Positions 42,107 to 51,405 of a DNA stretch of 64,000 nt are shown here, piece by piece. This DNA is from CAYLYU01 sp964501925. Its GTDB lineage: Bacteria > Pseudomonadota > Zetaproteobacteria > Mariprofundales > Mariprofundaceae. The notes below the pieces were generated by a model that made no database searches, was not told the DNA's origin, and saw nothing but the letters and a program-made list of their open reading frames with translations. Each line of letters starts with the position of its first letter. Positions within the stretch are counted from its first letter, which is position 1. The translations under genes and the position numbers were made by a program. The DNA is taken from contig CAZCTM010000007.1 of NCBI GenBank assembly GCA_964501925.1, positions 1 to 64,000 on the forward strand, in the 5' to 3' direction.

Positions 42107-43284
42107 CCGAAACGCTCGTTCTCATCCTGCTTGGCACGGCCATTCTCTTCCTGTTGCTGCTTATCCTGCTCAGGATACGCAGCCTGGAAAAAAAGATCAC
42201 GGCCGGTGAGGACGAGCGGCAGGCAACCCTGCTGGCCAGGACCGGTGAAATGCTTGAGTCCAAACAGCGGGCCCTCTCCGAAGGGCTTCGTGATGCCATT
42301 TTCAAGGGCCACAGGGACATGGGCGAGCTTGTGCGTGGTTCTCTCAAGGACACGACCGACACGCTCAATCAGCGATTCGCCGAACTGACCCGGATGGCCG
42401 ACGGCCGGCTCAAGGAGATTTCAGGGCGTGTGGATGAGCAATTGAGCCAGGGGTTTGAAAAGACCCAGAAGATCTTCTCCGATGTGCTCAGCAGGCTGGC
42501 CGTGATCGACAAGGCCCAGGAAAGAATCGCCAAACTCTCCGAAAATGTCGTCTCCCTGCAGGATGTGCTCACCGACAAGCGCGCCCGCGGTGCCTTTGGC
42601 GAGATCCAGCTTCATCAACTGATCAGCCAGACTCTCCCCCCCTCGGCCTACACCATGCAGGCCACGCTGTCCAATGGCAGGCGCGTGGATTGCCTCATCA
42701 AGCTGCCGGATCCGATTGGCCACCTGGCGGTGGATTCCAAGTTCTCACTGGAAAACTACCAGAGAAGTGTCAATCCGGACCTTCCCGAGCAGGAGCGGAG
42801 GCAAGCGGCCGTCCAGTTCAGGCAGGATATCACCAAACATATCGATGACATAGCCAATCGCTACATCATTCCCGGTGAAACCACGGACGGCGCCGTCATG
42901 TTCCTGCCCTCCGAGGCCGTCTTCGCGGAGCTGCACGCCCATCATGAAAAGATCATTGCCTATGCCCATAAACGCAGGGTATGGCTTGCCAGCCCCACAA
43001 CCATGATGGCCATTCTTACGTCGGTGGCCGCGGCCCTGAAAGATGTTGAAACGAGGAAGCAGGTGCATATCATCCAGGAGCATCTCCGTGAACTGGCCAA
43101 GGACTTCAGCCGTTTCGGTCAGCGCTTTGACAGGCTGGCCACACACATACGCCAGGCCCACAAGGACACGGAAGAGATTCACATCTCGGCCAGGAAAATC
43201 AGCGGCAGATTCTCCAAGATCGAGCGCGTCCAGCTGGAAGAAGGACAAACAAAGACAGGCAACAAGGATGCAATCTCCGAATAA
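42103..43284 (+). CDS. rmuC: DNA recombination protein RmuC
   Basis: Limits DNA inversion between short repeats; homologous to PD-(D/E)xK nucleases. The 393-residue protein has a membrane helix at residues 3-25, a coiled coil to about 150, then the catalytic domain with RVDCLIKLPDPIGHLAVDSKFSLENY and VMFLPSEAVFAELHAHHE. The length is somewhat shorter than E. coli RmuC (475). It overlaps the thioesterase gene by four bases and the next gene by 17. Confidence 0.94.
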   Translation: MTETLVLILLGTAILFLLLLILLRIRSLEKKITAGEDERQATLLARTGEMLESKQRALSEGLRDAIFKGHRDMGELVRGSLKDTTDTLNQRFAELTRMADGRLKEISGRVDEQLSQGFEKTQKIFSDVLSRLAVIDKAQERIAKLSENVVSLQDVLTDKRARGAFGEIQLHQLISQTLPPSAYTMQATLSNGRRVDCLIKLPDPIGHLAVDSKFSLENYQRSVNPDLPEQERRQAAVQFRQDITKHIDDIANRYIIPGETTDGAVMFLPSEAVFAELHAHHEKIIAYAHKRRVWLASPTTMMAILTSVAAALKDVETRKQVHIIQEHLRELAKDFSRFGQRFDRLATHIRQAHKDTEEIHISARKISGRFSKIERVQLEEGQTKTGNKDAISE

Positions 43285-44050
43285 CCATCGTGATGAGAGG
43301 ATACTCCGTCTTGCCACCTTCAACATACAGGTGGGTATCGGCTCCAAAAGGCTCAGGCATTTTTTTACCCACGGCTGGCGGTATGTCATGCCCCATGGTC
43401 AGTCACTGAGCAACCTGGACCGGATTGCGGATATCCTGGCCGACTACGACATCGTGGCCATCCAGGAAGCGGATGCCGGTTCCTTTCGCACCCGTTATGT
43501 CAATCAGGCCGAATACATCGCGAAAAAGGCCGGATTTCCCACATGGCACAGTCACATCATCAATGAGGGCGGAAAGATCGCCCTGCATACCAACAGTCTG
43601 CTCACCCGTCTCCCTCTGAGCGACATCCGGCATCACCGTCTGCCTGCCTCAAAGCATGGACGGGGCGCCCTGGAGGCCATCATTCAGGTGAGGGAAAAAC
43701 GGATCGGGGTCTTCATCACCCACCTTTCCCTGCGCCGTCAGAACCGTGAGCGCCAGATCCGCTACCTGATCGAGCAGATCAACCGATACGACTCCGCCAT
43801 CCTGATGGGTGACCTGAACTGTGAGCCGGGGGGAAGCGAGTTTCTCCAGCTGTTTCGCCACACACGCCTGCGAAGCAGTCCCGTGCATCCGGCCACCTTT
43901 CCAAGCTGGCGACCCACGCGTTGCCTGGACCATATCCTGGCCAGTGACGACCTCCATCTGGAAGGAATCCAGGCACTCCCGCAGCTACTGTCCGACCACC
44001 TGCCGGTCGCCGCCCTTCTCATGATCCCGGATCAGGAGATCAGCTCTTGA
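43268..44050 (+). CDS. Endonuclease/exonuclease/phosphatase family protein
   Basis: EEP-fold phosphodiesterase of 260 residues. The family residues are visible: LATFNIQVG (Asn), AIQEADAG (Glu), SHIINEGG, MGDLNCEPG (Asp/Asn), CLDHILASDD and LSDHLPVAA (terminal Asp-His). The ATG at 43268 is chosen because the frame further upstream only shadows rmuC. It could act on DNA, RNA or a phospholipid; nothing in the sequence decides. The linkage to rmuC hints at nucleic acid. Confidence 0.87.
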   Translation: MQSPNNHRDERILRLATFNIQVGIGSKRLRHFFTHGWRYVMPHGQSLSNLDRIADILADYDIVAIQEADAGSFRTRYVNQAEYIAKKAGFPTWHSHIINEGGKIALHTNSLLTRLPLSDIRHHRLPASKHGRGALEAIIQVREKRIGVFITHLSLRRQNRERQIRYLIEQINRYDSAILMGDLNCEPGGSEFLQLFRHTRLRSSPVHPATFPSWRPTRCLDHILASDDLHLEGIQALPQLLSDHLPVAALLMIPDQEISS

Positions 44051-44075
44051 TTTTACACTCCCCATCAACCGCTGC

Positions 44076-45044
44076 CTAAAGGATTGAATCCATGTTCCGG
44101 ACAAACCACGCATAGGTGGATGCAATGCCCTCCCGCAGGGTGATACACGCCTCCCAACCCAGTGCCCGCAGCCTGGAGACATCAAGCAGTTTTCTGGGCG
44201 TGCCATCCGGCCTGGATGCATCAAACACAATCTTTCCCTCATAACCCACGACCTCACCGATCAGCACGGCCAGATCCCGGATGCTGATGTCCCTGCCTGT
44301 CCCGACATTGATGATCGACTCATCATCGTAGTTCCGCATCAGAAACAGGGCTGCATCAGCCAGGTCATCCACATGGAGGAATTCCCGCAGGGGTTTGCCC
44401 GTACCCCACACCACCACCTCGGATCTGTCTTCCACCTTCGCCTCGTGGAATTTTCGGATCAGGGCGGGAAGCACATGGCTGTTCTGCAGGTCGAAGTTAT
44501 CGCCCGGCCCGTAGAGGTTGGTCGGCATCAGTGAGATCGTACAAAATCCATACTGGCGGCGGTATGCCTGACACATCTTGATGCCGGCAATCTTGGCAAT
44601 CGCATACCACTCATTGGTCGGCTCCAGCGGACCGGTCAGAAGATACTCCTCTTTCATCGGCTGGGGTGCGAGCTTCGGATAGATGCAGGATGAACCGAGG
44701 AAGAGCAGTTTCTTCACCCCAGAACGATACGCCGCGTCGATAACATGGCTCTGAATCAGCAGGTTGTCACGGATGAAGTCAGCCGGATAGGTGCTGTTAG
44801 CGTGAATGCCGCCGACCTTTGCCGCCGCCAGGAAGACAAGATCCGGCCGCTCATCGGCAAAAAAGGTATGGACTGCCTGCTGATCGGTCAGATCCAGTTC
44901 GCTGTGATCCCTCAGGATCAGGGAGTCCTCATCCATCCCTTCTGCCCGCAGACGACGCACAATGGCCGAACCGACAAGCCCCCGATGTCCGGCCACGTAA
45001 ATCCTGCGGCAGGCAGACATGGGCAACGGCTCACCAGTCGTCAT
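44076..45044 (-). CDS. fcl: GDP-L-fucose synthase
   Basis: NADPH-dependent epimerase/reductase producing GDP-L-fucose from GDP-4-keto-6-deoxymannose. The 322-residue SDR has YVAGHRGLVGSAIVRRL, the catalytic YAIAKIAG (Tyr-x3-Lys) after LGSSCIYP, and NLYGPGDNFD. The start at 45044 is supported by GGGAGG seven bases upstream. It follows gmd on the same strand with 23 bases between, completing the two-step path from GDP-mannose. Confidence 0.96.
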   Translation of the reverse strand: MTTGEPLPMSACRRIYVAGHRGLVGSAIVRRLRAEGMDEDSLILRDHSELDLTDQQAVHTFFADERPDLVFLAAAKVGGIHANSTYPADFIRDNLLIQSHVIDAAYRSGVKKLLFLGSSCIYPKLAPQPMKEEYLLTGPLEPTNEWYAIAKIAGIKMCQAYRRQYGFCTISLMPTNLYGPGDNFDLQNSHVLPALIRKFHEAKVEDRSEVVVWGTGKPLREFLHVDDLADAALFLMRNYDDESIINVGTGRDISIRDLAVLIGEVVGYEGKIVFDASRPDGTPRKLLDVSRLRALGWEACITLREGIASTYAWFVRNMDSIL

Positions 45045-45067
45045 TGTGGCCTCCCTTCCAGCACCTC

Positions 45068-46153
45068 CTACTCATTCCTCCTGAGCACCCGGAAGCCCTC
45101 GCGGTGGCACAACTCATCCCTCTCCGCATCCTTCAGGTCCTCACGGACCATTTCACTCACCAGTTCGCGGAAACTCACCTTCGGTGACCATCCGAGCTTC
45201 TCTTTTGCCTTTGTCGGATCCCCCAGCAGGGTATCCACCTCGGCGGGCCTGAAATAGCGCGCGTCAACAGCCACGATGCAGCGCCCTTTCTGATCGTAAC
45301 CCTTCGTGTTCTCCCCCTCGCCACGCCAGCTGATCCGCATGCCAAGCTCCTCCGCGGCAACCTCGACAAAATCGCGCACCGAATGCTGCTCCCCCGTGGC
45401 GATCACAAAATCCTCGGGTTTTTCCTGCTGCAGCATCAGCCATTGTGCCTCGACAAAGTCACGGGCGTGCCCCCAGTCCCGCCTCGCATCCAGATTGCCC
45501 AGATAAAGCCTTTCCTGCAGCCCGAGCTTGATGCGTGCGAGGGCGCGGGTGATCTTCCGTGTCACGAAGGTCTCACCCCGAATCGGGGACTCGTGATTGA
45601 AGAGGATGCCGTTGCAGGCGAAAAGGCCATAGGCCTCACGGTAGTTCACCGTGATCCAGAAGGCGTACATCTTGGCCACCCCATAGGGTGACCGGGGATA
45701 AAAGGGGGTGGTTTCCTTCTGCGGTGTCTCCTGCACCTTTCCGAAGAGCTCGGAGGTCGATGCCTGATAGAAGCGGGTCTTCTTCTCCAGACCAAGGATC
45801 CGTATGGCTTCCAGGATGCGCAGCGCTCCCAGGGCATCGGAATCCGCCGTGTATTCCGGCTCCTCAAACGAGACCATGACATGGCTCTGGGCCGCCAGAT
45901 TGTAGATCTCATCCGGCTGAACCTGCTGGATGACGCGCAGCAGGCTGGAGGAATCCGTCATGTCCCCGTAATGGAGGATGAAGCGTCGATCCTGTTCATG
46001 CGGGTCCTGATACAGATGATCGATCCGGTCGGTGTTGAACAGGGAGGTGCGGCGCTTGATGCCATGCACGTGATAGCCCCTGCCCAGCAGAAACTCGGCC
46101 AGATAGGCACCATCCTGGCCCGTAATCCCGGTAATCAGCGCAACTTTCGCCAT
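45068..46153 (-). CDS. gmd: GDP-mannose 4,6-dehydratase
   Basis: First step of GDP-fucose synthesis. The 361-residue enzyme has ALITGITGQDGAYLAEFLL, NLAAQSHVMVSF, YQASTSELFG and the active-site Tyr/Lys in YPRSPYGVAKMYAFW. The ATG at 46153 (MAKVALITG) is chosen over a GTG nine bases earlier because GGGG precedes it at a good distance. The GDP-mannose supply gene manC lies 17 kb away in the same window. In the 194 bases upstream I see no gene, only small hairpins. Confidence 0.96.
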   Translation of the reverse strand: MAKVALITGITGQDGAYLAEFLLGRGYHVHGIKRRTSLFNTDRIDHLYQDPHEQDRRFILHYGDMTDSSSLLRVIQQVQPDEIYNLAAQSHVMVSFEEPEYTADSDALGALRILEAIRILGLEKKTRFYQASTSELFGKVQETPQKETTPFYPRSPYGVAKMYAFWITVNYREAYGLFACNGILFNHESPIRGETFVTRKITRALARIKLGLQERLYLGNLDARRDWGHARDFVEAQWLMLQQEKPEDFVIATGEQHSVRDFVEVAAEELGMRISWRGEGENTKGYDQKGRCIVAVDARYFRPAEVDTLLGDPTKAKEKLGWSPKVSFRELVSEMVREDLKDAERDELCHREGFRVLRRNE

Positions 46154-46347
46154 GATTCGCACCCCGCAATTCTTCGCCGTTCAGGCGAAAACCGTCTTCT
46201 CAGACAGCAAGGGTATGCGTCCTTGTGTAAACCATCAAATCACCTCTTCACGGGATCGGGTCTTGACCCTGCACCTTACCGCCCGGGGTCATCCGGAACG
46301 GGAAGAGCGAAGATAGGTGTCAGCGAAGGTGCCGGGTCTTGTTCGGC

Positions 46348-46809
46348 TCAGTGCCCCTTGATGTTCACGTTCACACCATGATCGTAGACAAGGTGGCCAC
46401 CGTGCCAGGCGGTGGTGAACAGAATCACGAAAACGGCCACGCCTGCTAGCCAGTAGGCCCAGTCGAGCTTTCCCGGCTCCTGCCTGCGCCTGTACAGCCA
46501 GCCGCCGGCAATGGCCATCACGACAAGCAGGACGGCACTGGTCATGCCCAGATCCTCATGATCCTCCAGTAGTTCATCGGGCACACCGGCATCCAGGGCC
46601 ACGTCCAGGGCGGCATCCCCAAACATGGCGGCAATCACGGCGGCCACAGCCGCCAGCGCCAGCAACCCCATGGCGGATTTATGCGCGCAATCGCGGCCAA
46701 AGAGCCCCTGACCCCTGAGCAGGGCATAGAGCTGGACTCCCAGGGCCACGGGAAACAGCGCCAGCGGAAAATGGACGATCATTGGATGGATATGAGCGAT
46801 ATCGGTCAT
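46348..46809 (-). CDS. DUF2231 membrane protein
   Basis: A 153-residue protein with four hydrophobic helices (HPMIVHFPLALFPVALGVQLYALL near the N terminus, then AAVAAVIAAMFG, AVLLVVMAIAGGWLY and YWLAGVAVFVILFTT). IHPMIVHFP with its histidines is typical of DUF2231, which may bind heme or metals. AAGGAG lies upstream of the ATG. Function unknown; not obviously part of the polysaccharide set. Confidence 0.83.
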   Translation of the reverse strand: MTDIAHIHPMIVHFPLALFPVALGVQLYALLRGQGLFGRDCAHKSAMGLLALAAVAAVIAAMFGDAALDVALDAGVPDELLEDHEDLGMTSAVLLVVMAIAGGWLYRRRQEPGKLDWAYWLAGVAVFVILFTTAWHGGHLVYDHGVNVNIKGH

Positions 46810-47279
46810 AAAAGGTCTCCTTGATTGGTTGGTTTTTCGTCAGTTCGGGTCTGAATATGTAACAGCGTAGTCGCAAAACCTTATGAAAAGCTGAATACGG
46901 CACGACTATCCCATGGCCTGCCTCGCCGGCAGACCCTTTTTCAACCCAGCATCCGACAGAACGCCGTGCTTTCTGCCGTTGATGCGGGTGTGTGTTTTGC
47001 AATTGGTCAGCACGCTGAAAGGATCCTCCTGGTGGAACGGTTTCGTGATCGAACGGTCGTCATCCCGCCAGGCACCCGGGGACAGACGCGCCGAGTCGGA
47101 AATATCAACCTCCCGAGCCACAATTCCATATCCGAGATCAAGTCTGGAGGCAATTTTACATTTTACGGGATTTGATGTGGTTTTCTGACCGGTAGCCGGT
47201 GTGCCCGGCAATTCGTCCTTCCCCCTCCGAGCTCCAGGGACGGTGCAAAGTCAAGCACGGACCCCGTCACGGGGAGATG
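46810..47279. other. 470-base stretch without a recognisable gene
   Basis: Both strands have short open frames (for example 46913-47188 plus and 46906-47211 minus) but neither has a ribosome site or a domain I recognise. A small hairpin CCCCG-TCA-CGGGG lies at 47262-47274. The minus frame reads like a plausible protein fragment (LGYGIVAREVDISDSARLSPG), so a decayed gene is possible. Confidence 0.4.
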
Positions 47280-47300
47280 AAAAAGCCCGCTGACGCGGGC
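47280..47300 (-). terminator. Rho-independent terminator of tRNA-Gln
   Basis: Minus-strand GCCCGC-GTCA-GCGGGC followed by five T residues, starting nine bases after the tRNA 3' end. A six-pair GC stem with a four-base loop. Confidence 0.85.
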
Positions 47301-47309
47301 CTTTGAATC

Positions 47310-47383
47310 TGGCTGGGGGACTAGGATTCGAACCTAGGCTGGCGGAGTCAGAGTCCGCTGTCCTACCACTAGACGATCCCCCA
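47310..47383 (-). tRNA. tRNA-Gln (anticodon CUG)
   Basis: A 74-base minus-strand cloverleaf with encoded CCA. Acceptor arms are TGGGGGA and TCCCCCA with discriminator G; the anticodon stem GCGGA/TCCGC holds loop CTCTGAC with anticodon CTG (reads CAG); the T stem CTAGG/CCTAG closes TTCGAAT. The acceptor begins U1-A72, a weak pair favoured by GlnRS. Confidence 0.95.
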
Positions 47384-47396
47384 ATGTCTGTCCGGC

Positions 47397-47425
47397 ACGA
47401 TAAAAAGCGATCACGGACATGTCAA
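47397..47425 (-). promoter_or_regulatory. Promoter of tRNA-Gln
   Basis: Minus-strand TTGACA (exact) and TATCGT (4/6) with a 17-base spacer. The predicted start near 47390 is seven bases before the tRNA 5' end. It lies within the gap between sucB and the tRNA. Confidence 0.75.
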
Positions 47426-47452
47426 TTTTTGATTGCGGTTGACGGTCAGGGT

Positions 47453-48583
47453 TCAAAGATCCAGCAGATCGATACCCGGATATTCGAGGAAATCCCTGAT
47501 CGCACCCAGAAACAGAACGGCATCCCTGCCATCGATCAGGCGGTGATCGTAGGACAGGGCAAGATACATCATTGGCCTGACAACCACCTGGTCATCAACC
47601 ACCACGGGACGTTTCTCGATCCTGTGCATGCCGAGGATGGCGCTCTGCGGCGGATTCAGAATGGGTGTGGACAGCAGGGAACCGAAAACACCGCCATTGC
47701 TGATACTGAAGGTCCCGCCCTTCAGATCGTCCGGCATCAACCCACCCGAATTTGCCTTGTGGATGAAATCGGTGATACCCCGCTCGATCTCGGCCATGCT
47801 CATCTCGTCGACATTGCGCAGGATGGGAACCACCAAACCCCTTTCGGTGGCAATGGCGATGCCGATGTCATGGTAGTTGCGGTAGATGATGTCATCCCCC
47901 TCGATGCAGGCATTGACCACGGGATATTTTTTCAGCGCATGAACACTCGCCATGGTGAAAAAGGACATCAGACCCAGATCAACGCCATGCTTCTCCTTGA
48001 AGGCCTGCCTGTACTTCCTGCGGGTATCCATCACCACCTGCATGTTCACTTCGTTGAACGTTGTCAGGATGGCGGCCGTGTTTTGTGCCTCCTTCAGCCG
48101 CCGGGCAATGCGCCTGCGCAGACTGCTCATCGGCACGCGCTCCTCCAGGTGTCCCCGCGCAGGCGCCTCGGGTGACTTCTTCGCCGCGGTCCTGGGGGTG
48201 GTCTCGGGCATACTGACCACCTCGGGCCTGGCCGGCGCAGCCTGTTTTTCCTCCGGTTTCTGTGCCGGCTCGGATGGTGTCGGCTCCTCTGGCCTTTCAA
48301 CGGGTGCCGCGGCCGGCTTCTCCGCCTCGACGGGCCGGGCAGAAGCCTCCTCCTCGATGAGACCGATCACCTCACCGGGAATCACCTTGTCACCCGCCCT
48401 TTTGCGGACTTCCTTCAGGATGCCGGCATCCAGGGCGGTGATCTCCAGCGTGATCTTGTCACTTTCGATCTCCGCCAGCACGTCGTCCACCTCGACCTTC
48501 TCACCCTCCTGCTTGAGCCAGTTGACCAGCGTGGCCTCGGATTCGGATTCGCCCAGACTGGGAACCTTGATTTCAATCGCCAT
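47453..48583 (-). CDS. sucB: 2-oxoglutarate dehydrogenase E2, dihydrolipoyl succinyltransferase without E3-binding domain
   Basis: Core subunit of the 2-oxoglutarate dehydrogenase complex, 376 residues. The lipoyl domain (1-77) carries K43 in ESDKITLEI. A Pro/Ala/Glu-rich linker (78-147) goes straight into the catalytic domain at 148 (EERVPMSSLRRRIARRLKEAQ), with H347/D351 in YDHRLIDGRD. The peripheral subunit-binding domain usual in bacterial SucB is not seen. Fourteen bases separate it from sucA. The lpd (E3) gene is not in this window. Confidence 0.94.
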   Translation of the reverse strand: MAIEIKVPSLGESESEATLVNWLKQEGEKVEVDDVLAEIESDKITLEITALDAGILKEVRKRAGDKVIPGEVIGLIEEEASARPVEAEKPAAAPVERPEEPTPSEPAQKPEEKQAAPARPEVVSMPETTPRTAAKKSPEAPARGHLEERVPMSSLRRRIARRLKEAQNTAAILTTFNEVNMQVVMDTRRKYRQAFKEKHGVDLGLMSFFTMASVHALKKYPVVNACIEGDDIIYRNYHDIGIAIATERGLVVPILRNVDEMSMAEIERGITDFIHKANSGGLMPDDLKGGTFSISNGGVFGSLLSTPILNPPQSAILGMHRIEKRPVVVDDQVVVRPMMYLALSYDHRLIDGRDAVLFLGAIRDFLEYPGIDLLDL

Positions 48584-48597
48584 GTCTCTTCCCCCAG

Positions 48598-51405
48598 TTA
48601 AACCATAACGTCGGCCGTGACCTCTTCGGAGAGGGCGGCATCCACCAGGGCACGCTGTTGTTCCAGGTGGCGTTTCAGCGAACCCACGGAAGGCGCGGCG
48701 GAGCGGGCACGGGCAAAGCAGTAGATCCTCTGCTCGGGCTGCAGGCAGCGCCGGATATAACCGTTGATCTGGAACCAGGCGCCCTGGTTGACCGGTTCCT
48801 CCTGCACCCAGAGGACCTGCCTGGCCCCGTGATACAGTCCGGTCTGGGTCTTCAGCAGATCCGCGGGAAACGGATACAGCCGTTCGAGCCTCACGATGCC
48901 GATATCGTCGATGCCGCGCTTTCGGCGCTCAGCCAGCAGATCATAATAGACCTTGCCCGAACACAGGATGAGACGCCTGCAACGGCCAGGCTCGATATCA
49001 TCCATCTCGGGCAGCACCGGCTGAAAGGCGCCGTCTGTCAGGTCGACCAGGGATGAAAAGGAAAGCTTCTGCCGAAGCAGGCTTTTCGGGCCCATCATGA
49101 TCAGCGGCTTGCGCATCCTGATCAGCAACTGGCGCCGCAACAGATGAAAGAGCTGGGCCGGGGTGGTGGGATAGACCACCTGCATGTTGTCCTCGGCGCA
49201 CAGTTGCAGATAGCGCTCCAGCCTCGCCGAGGAGTGCTCCGGTCCCTGCCCCTCGTAGCCGTGCGGCAGCCACAGGACCAGGCCACTCATGCGCGACCAT
49301 TTGGATTCCGAGGAGGAAATGAACTGGTCGATGACCACCTGCCCGTTGTTGGCGAAGTCGCCATACTGCGCCTCCCAGATCACCAGGGCGCGTGGCTCGG
49401 CCACGGAATAGCCATATTCAAAGGCCATCACGGCCAGCTCCGAAAGCATGCTGTCCACCACCACGAAATGAGCGATGTCTCCCCGCTCGGCCTGACGCAG
49501 TGGGACAAACTTTTTCCCGGTCTTCTGGTCGTAGACCACGGCGTGGCGATGGAAGAAGGTCCCCCGGCCGGTGTCCTGCCCGGAAATGCGCACCCAGTGT
49601 CCCTCATCCAGAAGGGTGGCATAGGCCATGATTTCGGCACAACCCCAGTCGATGGGCAGTCTGCCATCGATCATCTCCAGACGAGCATCATAGATCCGCT
49701 TGACCTTGTCGTGCAAAACAAAGCCTTCCGGAACGGAGTGCGCGACCCGGACCAGCTTTTTCAGTCTCTCCGCATTCACCCGCGTATCCGGCTCCGGTGC
49801 GTCATGCTTGAGGTAGCCCTTCCAGCGTCCCTGAAGGCTGTCCAGGGGTGTATGCGCGGGCCGCTCCCTGGCACGGCGCACCTTTTCAAGACAGGACTTG
49901 TAATCCTTCACCATCTGATCGGCCTCGTCATCCGTGAGGATACCTTCGGCCACAAGGCGTTTGCGATACAACTGCTGTACGGTGGGGAGCTCGGCAATCT
50001 TCCGGTACATCACAGGCTGGGTCACCGAGGGTTCGTCGGTCTCGTTATGACCGTGGCGACGGTAACAAACGAGGTCAATGACCACATCCTGCTTGAAATG
50101 ATGGCGGAACTCCACCGCCACAATGGCCGCCAGTGCCACCGCTTCGGGATCATCCCCGTTCACGTGCAGGATGGGTGCCTGCACGATCTTTGCAACATCG
50201 GTACTGTAGAGCGTGGAACGTGCGTCATAGGGATTGGTTGTAAACCCGATCTGGTTATTGACCACGATATGGATGGTCCCCCCTGTCTTGAAGCCGCTCA
50301 GCTTGGAGAGGTTGATGGACTCAGCCACCACACCCTGGCCCGCGAAGGCCGCATCGCCATGCACGAGCACGCTCATCACCTGCCGGCGCGTGACGTCATT
50401 ACGACGACGCTGACGGGCGCGCACGGAGCCCTCCACCACGGGTGTGATGATCTCCAGGTGGGAAGGATTAAAGGCCAGAGAGAGATGGACAATGCCTCCG
50501 GCGGTGCGGATATCGGATGAAAAGCCCAGATGGTACTTGACGTCCCCCGAACCCAGTTCGGAATCCTCGAACATGTGACCCTCGAACTCGGCAAAGATGT
50601 CCGACAGGGATTTGCGCAGGACGTTCACCAGCACATTCAGGCGTCCCCGGTGGGCCATGCCCAGATTGATTTCCTTGGTCCCGATCTCACCGGACTTCTG
50701 GATGATCGCATCCAGCATGATGATCAGGCTTTCACCCCCTTCAAGGGAGAACCGCTTCTGTCCGACGTAACGGGTATGCAGGAAGCGCTCGAACTCCTCG
50801 GACCGCATCAGCCTCTGGAACATGTAGCGGCGCGTGTCCTTGCTGAACTTCGGCGTGGAGCGGCTGCTCTCCAGACGGGCCTGGATCCAGTGTTTCTGCG
50901 CCGAATCGGTGATGTGCATGAATTCCGGACCGATGTGACCGCAATAGGTCTTCTGCAGGATATGGATGATCTCGCGCAGCGGCAGTCGGGGCGGTGCGAC
51001 CAGATCCCATGTCGGGAATTCTCGATCCAGGTCGGCCTCACTCAGGCCGTAGTAATTCAGGTCAAGTTCGGGACTGTGCTTGGGTGGCGTCAGCCTGAGA
51101 GGATCGAGATCGGCATGCATGTGCCCGTGCACGCGGTAGGCGTGGATGAGATAAAGTGTTCGCGAGGGATACTCCACCCCTTCGGCGGCAAAGCCCTGCT
51201 CAACCGGCTCGGCTCGCCGCTGAACCACGGCAACGGGCTGACGCATCCTGCGCAGGACCTCCCGGTGGGAGACATCCGTTCCCCCACCCTTAAGAGCGGC
51301 GAAACGGCTGGCCCAGGCCTCCGGCACGGAAGACGGGTCACGCAGGTAATCCTCGAAGATGGCCTCTATGTAGGCGCTGTTGGCGCCAAAAAGGTCGGCA
51401 TCCAT
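48598..51405 (-). CDS. sucA: 2-oxoglutarate dehydrogenase E1
   Basis: Thiamine diphosphate-dependent decarboxylase of the TCA cycle, 935 residues from ATG 51405. The start is chosen because AGGGA lies about eight bases upstream and the length equals E. coli SucA (933); a TTG 27 codons upstream lacks a site. The N-terminal segment LFGANSAYIEAIFEDYLRDPSSV, which in E. coli contacts E2, is present. The ThDP region GDAAFAGQGVVAESINLSKL ... VVNNQIGFTT and histidines in HRGRLNVLVN are intact. Because SucB lacks the E3-binding domain, E1 may also help recruit E3; inference. Confidence 0.95.
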   Translation of the reverse strand: MDADLFGANSAYIEAIFEDYLRDPSSVPEAWASRFAALKGGGTDVSHREVLRRMRQPVAVVQRRAEPVEQGFAAEGVEYPSRTLYLIHAYRVHGHMHADLDPLRLTPPKHSPELDLNYYGLSEADLDREFPTWDLVAPPRLPLREIIHILQKTYCGHIGPEFMHITDSAQKHWIQARLESSRSTPKFSKDTRRYMFQRLMRSEEFERFLHTRYVGQKRFSLEGGESLIIMLDAIIQKSGEIGTKEINLGMAHRGRLNVLVNVLRKSLSDIFAEFEGHMFEDSELGSGDVKYHLGFSSDIRTAGGIVHLSLAFNPSHLEIITPVVEGSVRARQRRRNDVTRRQVMSVLVHGDAAFAGQGVVAESINLSKLSGFKTGGTIHIVVNNQIGFTTNPYDARSTLYSTDVAKIVQAPILHVNGDDPEAVALAAIVAVEFRHHFKQDVVIDLVCYRRHGHNETDEPSVTQPVMYRKIAELPTVQQLYRKRLVAEGILTDDEADQMVKDYKSCLEKVRRARERPAHTPLDSLQGRWKGYLKHDAPEPDTRVNAERLKKLVRVAHSVPEGFVLHDKVKRIYDARLEMIDGRLPIDWGCAEIMAYATLLDEGHWVRISGQDTGRGTFFHRHAVVYDQKTGKKFVPLRQAERGDIAHFVVVDSMLSELAVMAFEYGYSVAEPRALVIWEAQYGDFANNGQVVIDQFISSSESKWSRMSGLVLWLPHGYEGQGPEHSSARLERYLQLCAEDNMQVVYPTTPAQLFHLLRRQLLIRMRKPLIMMGPKSLLRQKLSFSSLVDLTDGAFQPVLPEMDDIEPGRCRRLILCSGKVYYDLLAERRKRGIDDIGIVRLERLYPFPADLLKTQTGLYHGARQVLWVQEEPVNQGAWFQINGYIRRCLQPEQRIYCFARARSAAPSVGSLKRHLEQQRALVDAALSEEVTADVMV

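Noticed and set aside
47262..47274. CCCCG-TCA-CGGGG hairpin beyond the tRNA terminator
   Set aside because: No T run on the minus strand, and a good terminator already lies at 47280-47300.
49144..50520. 458-codon open frame on the plus strand
   Set aside because: Antisense to sucA, no ribosome site, no recognisable domain; sucA is certain.
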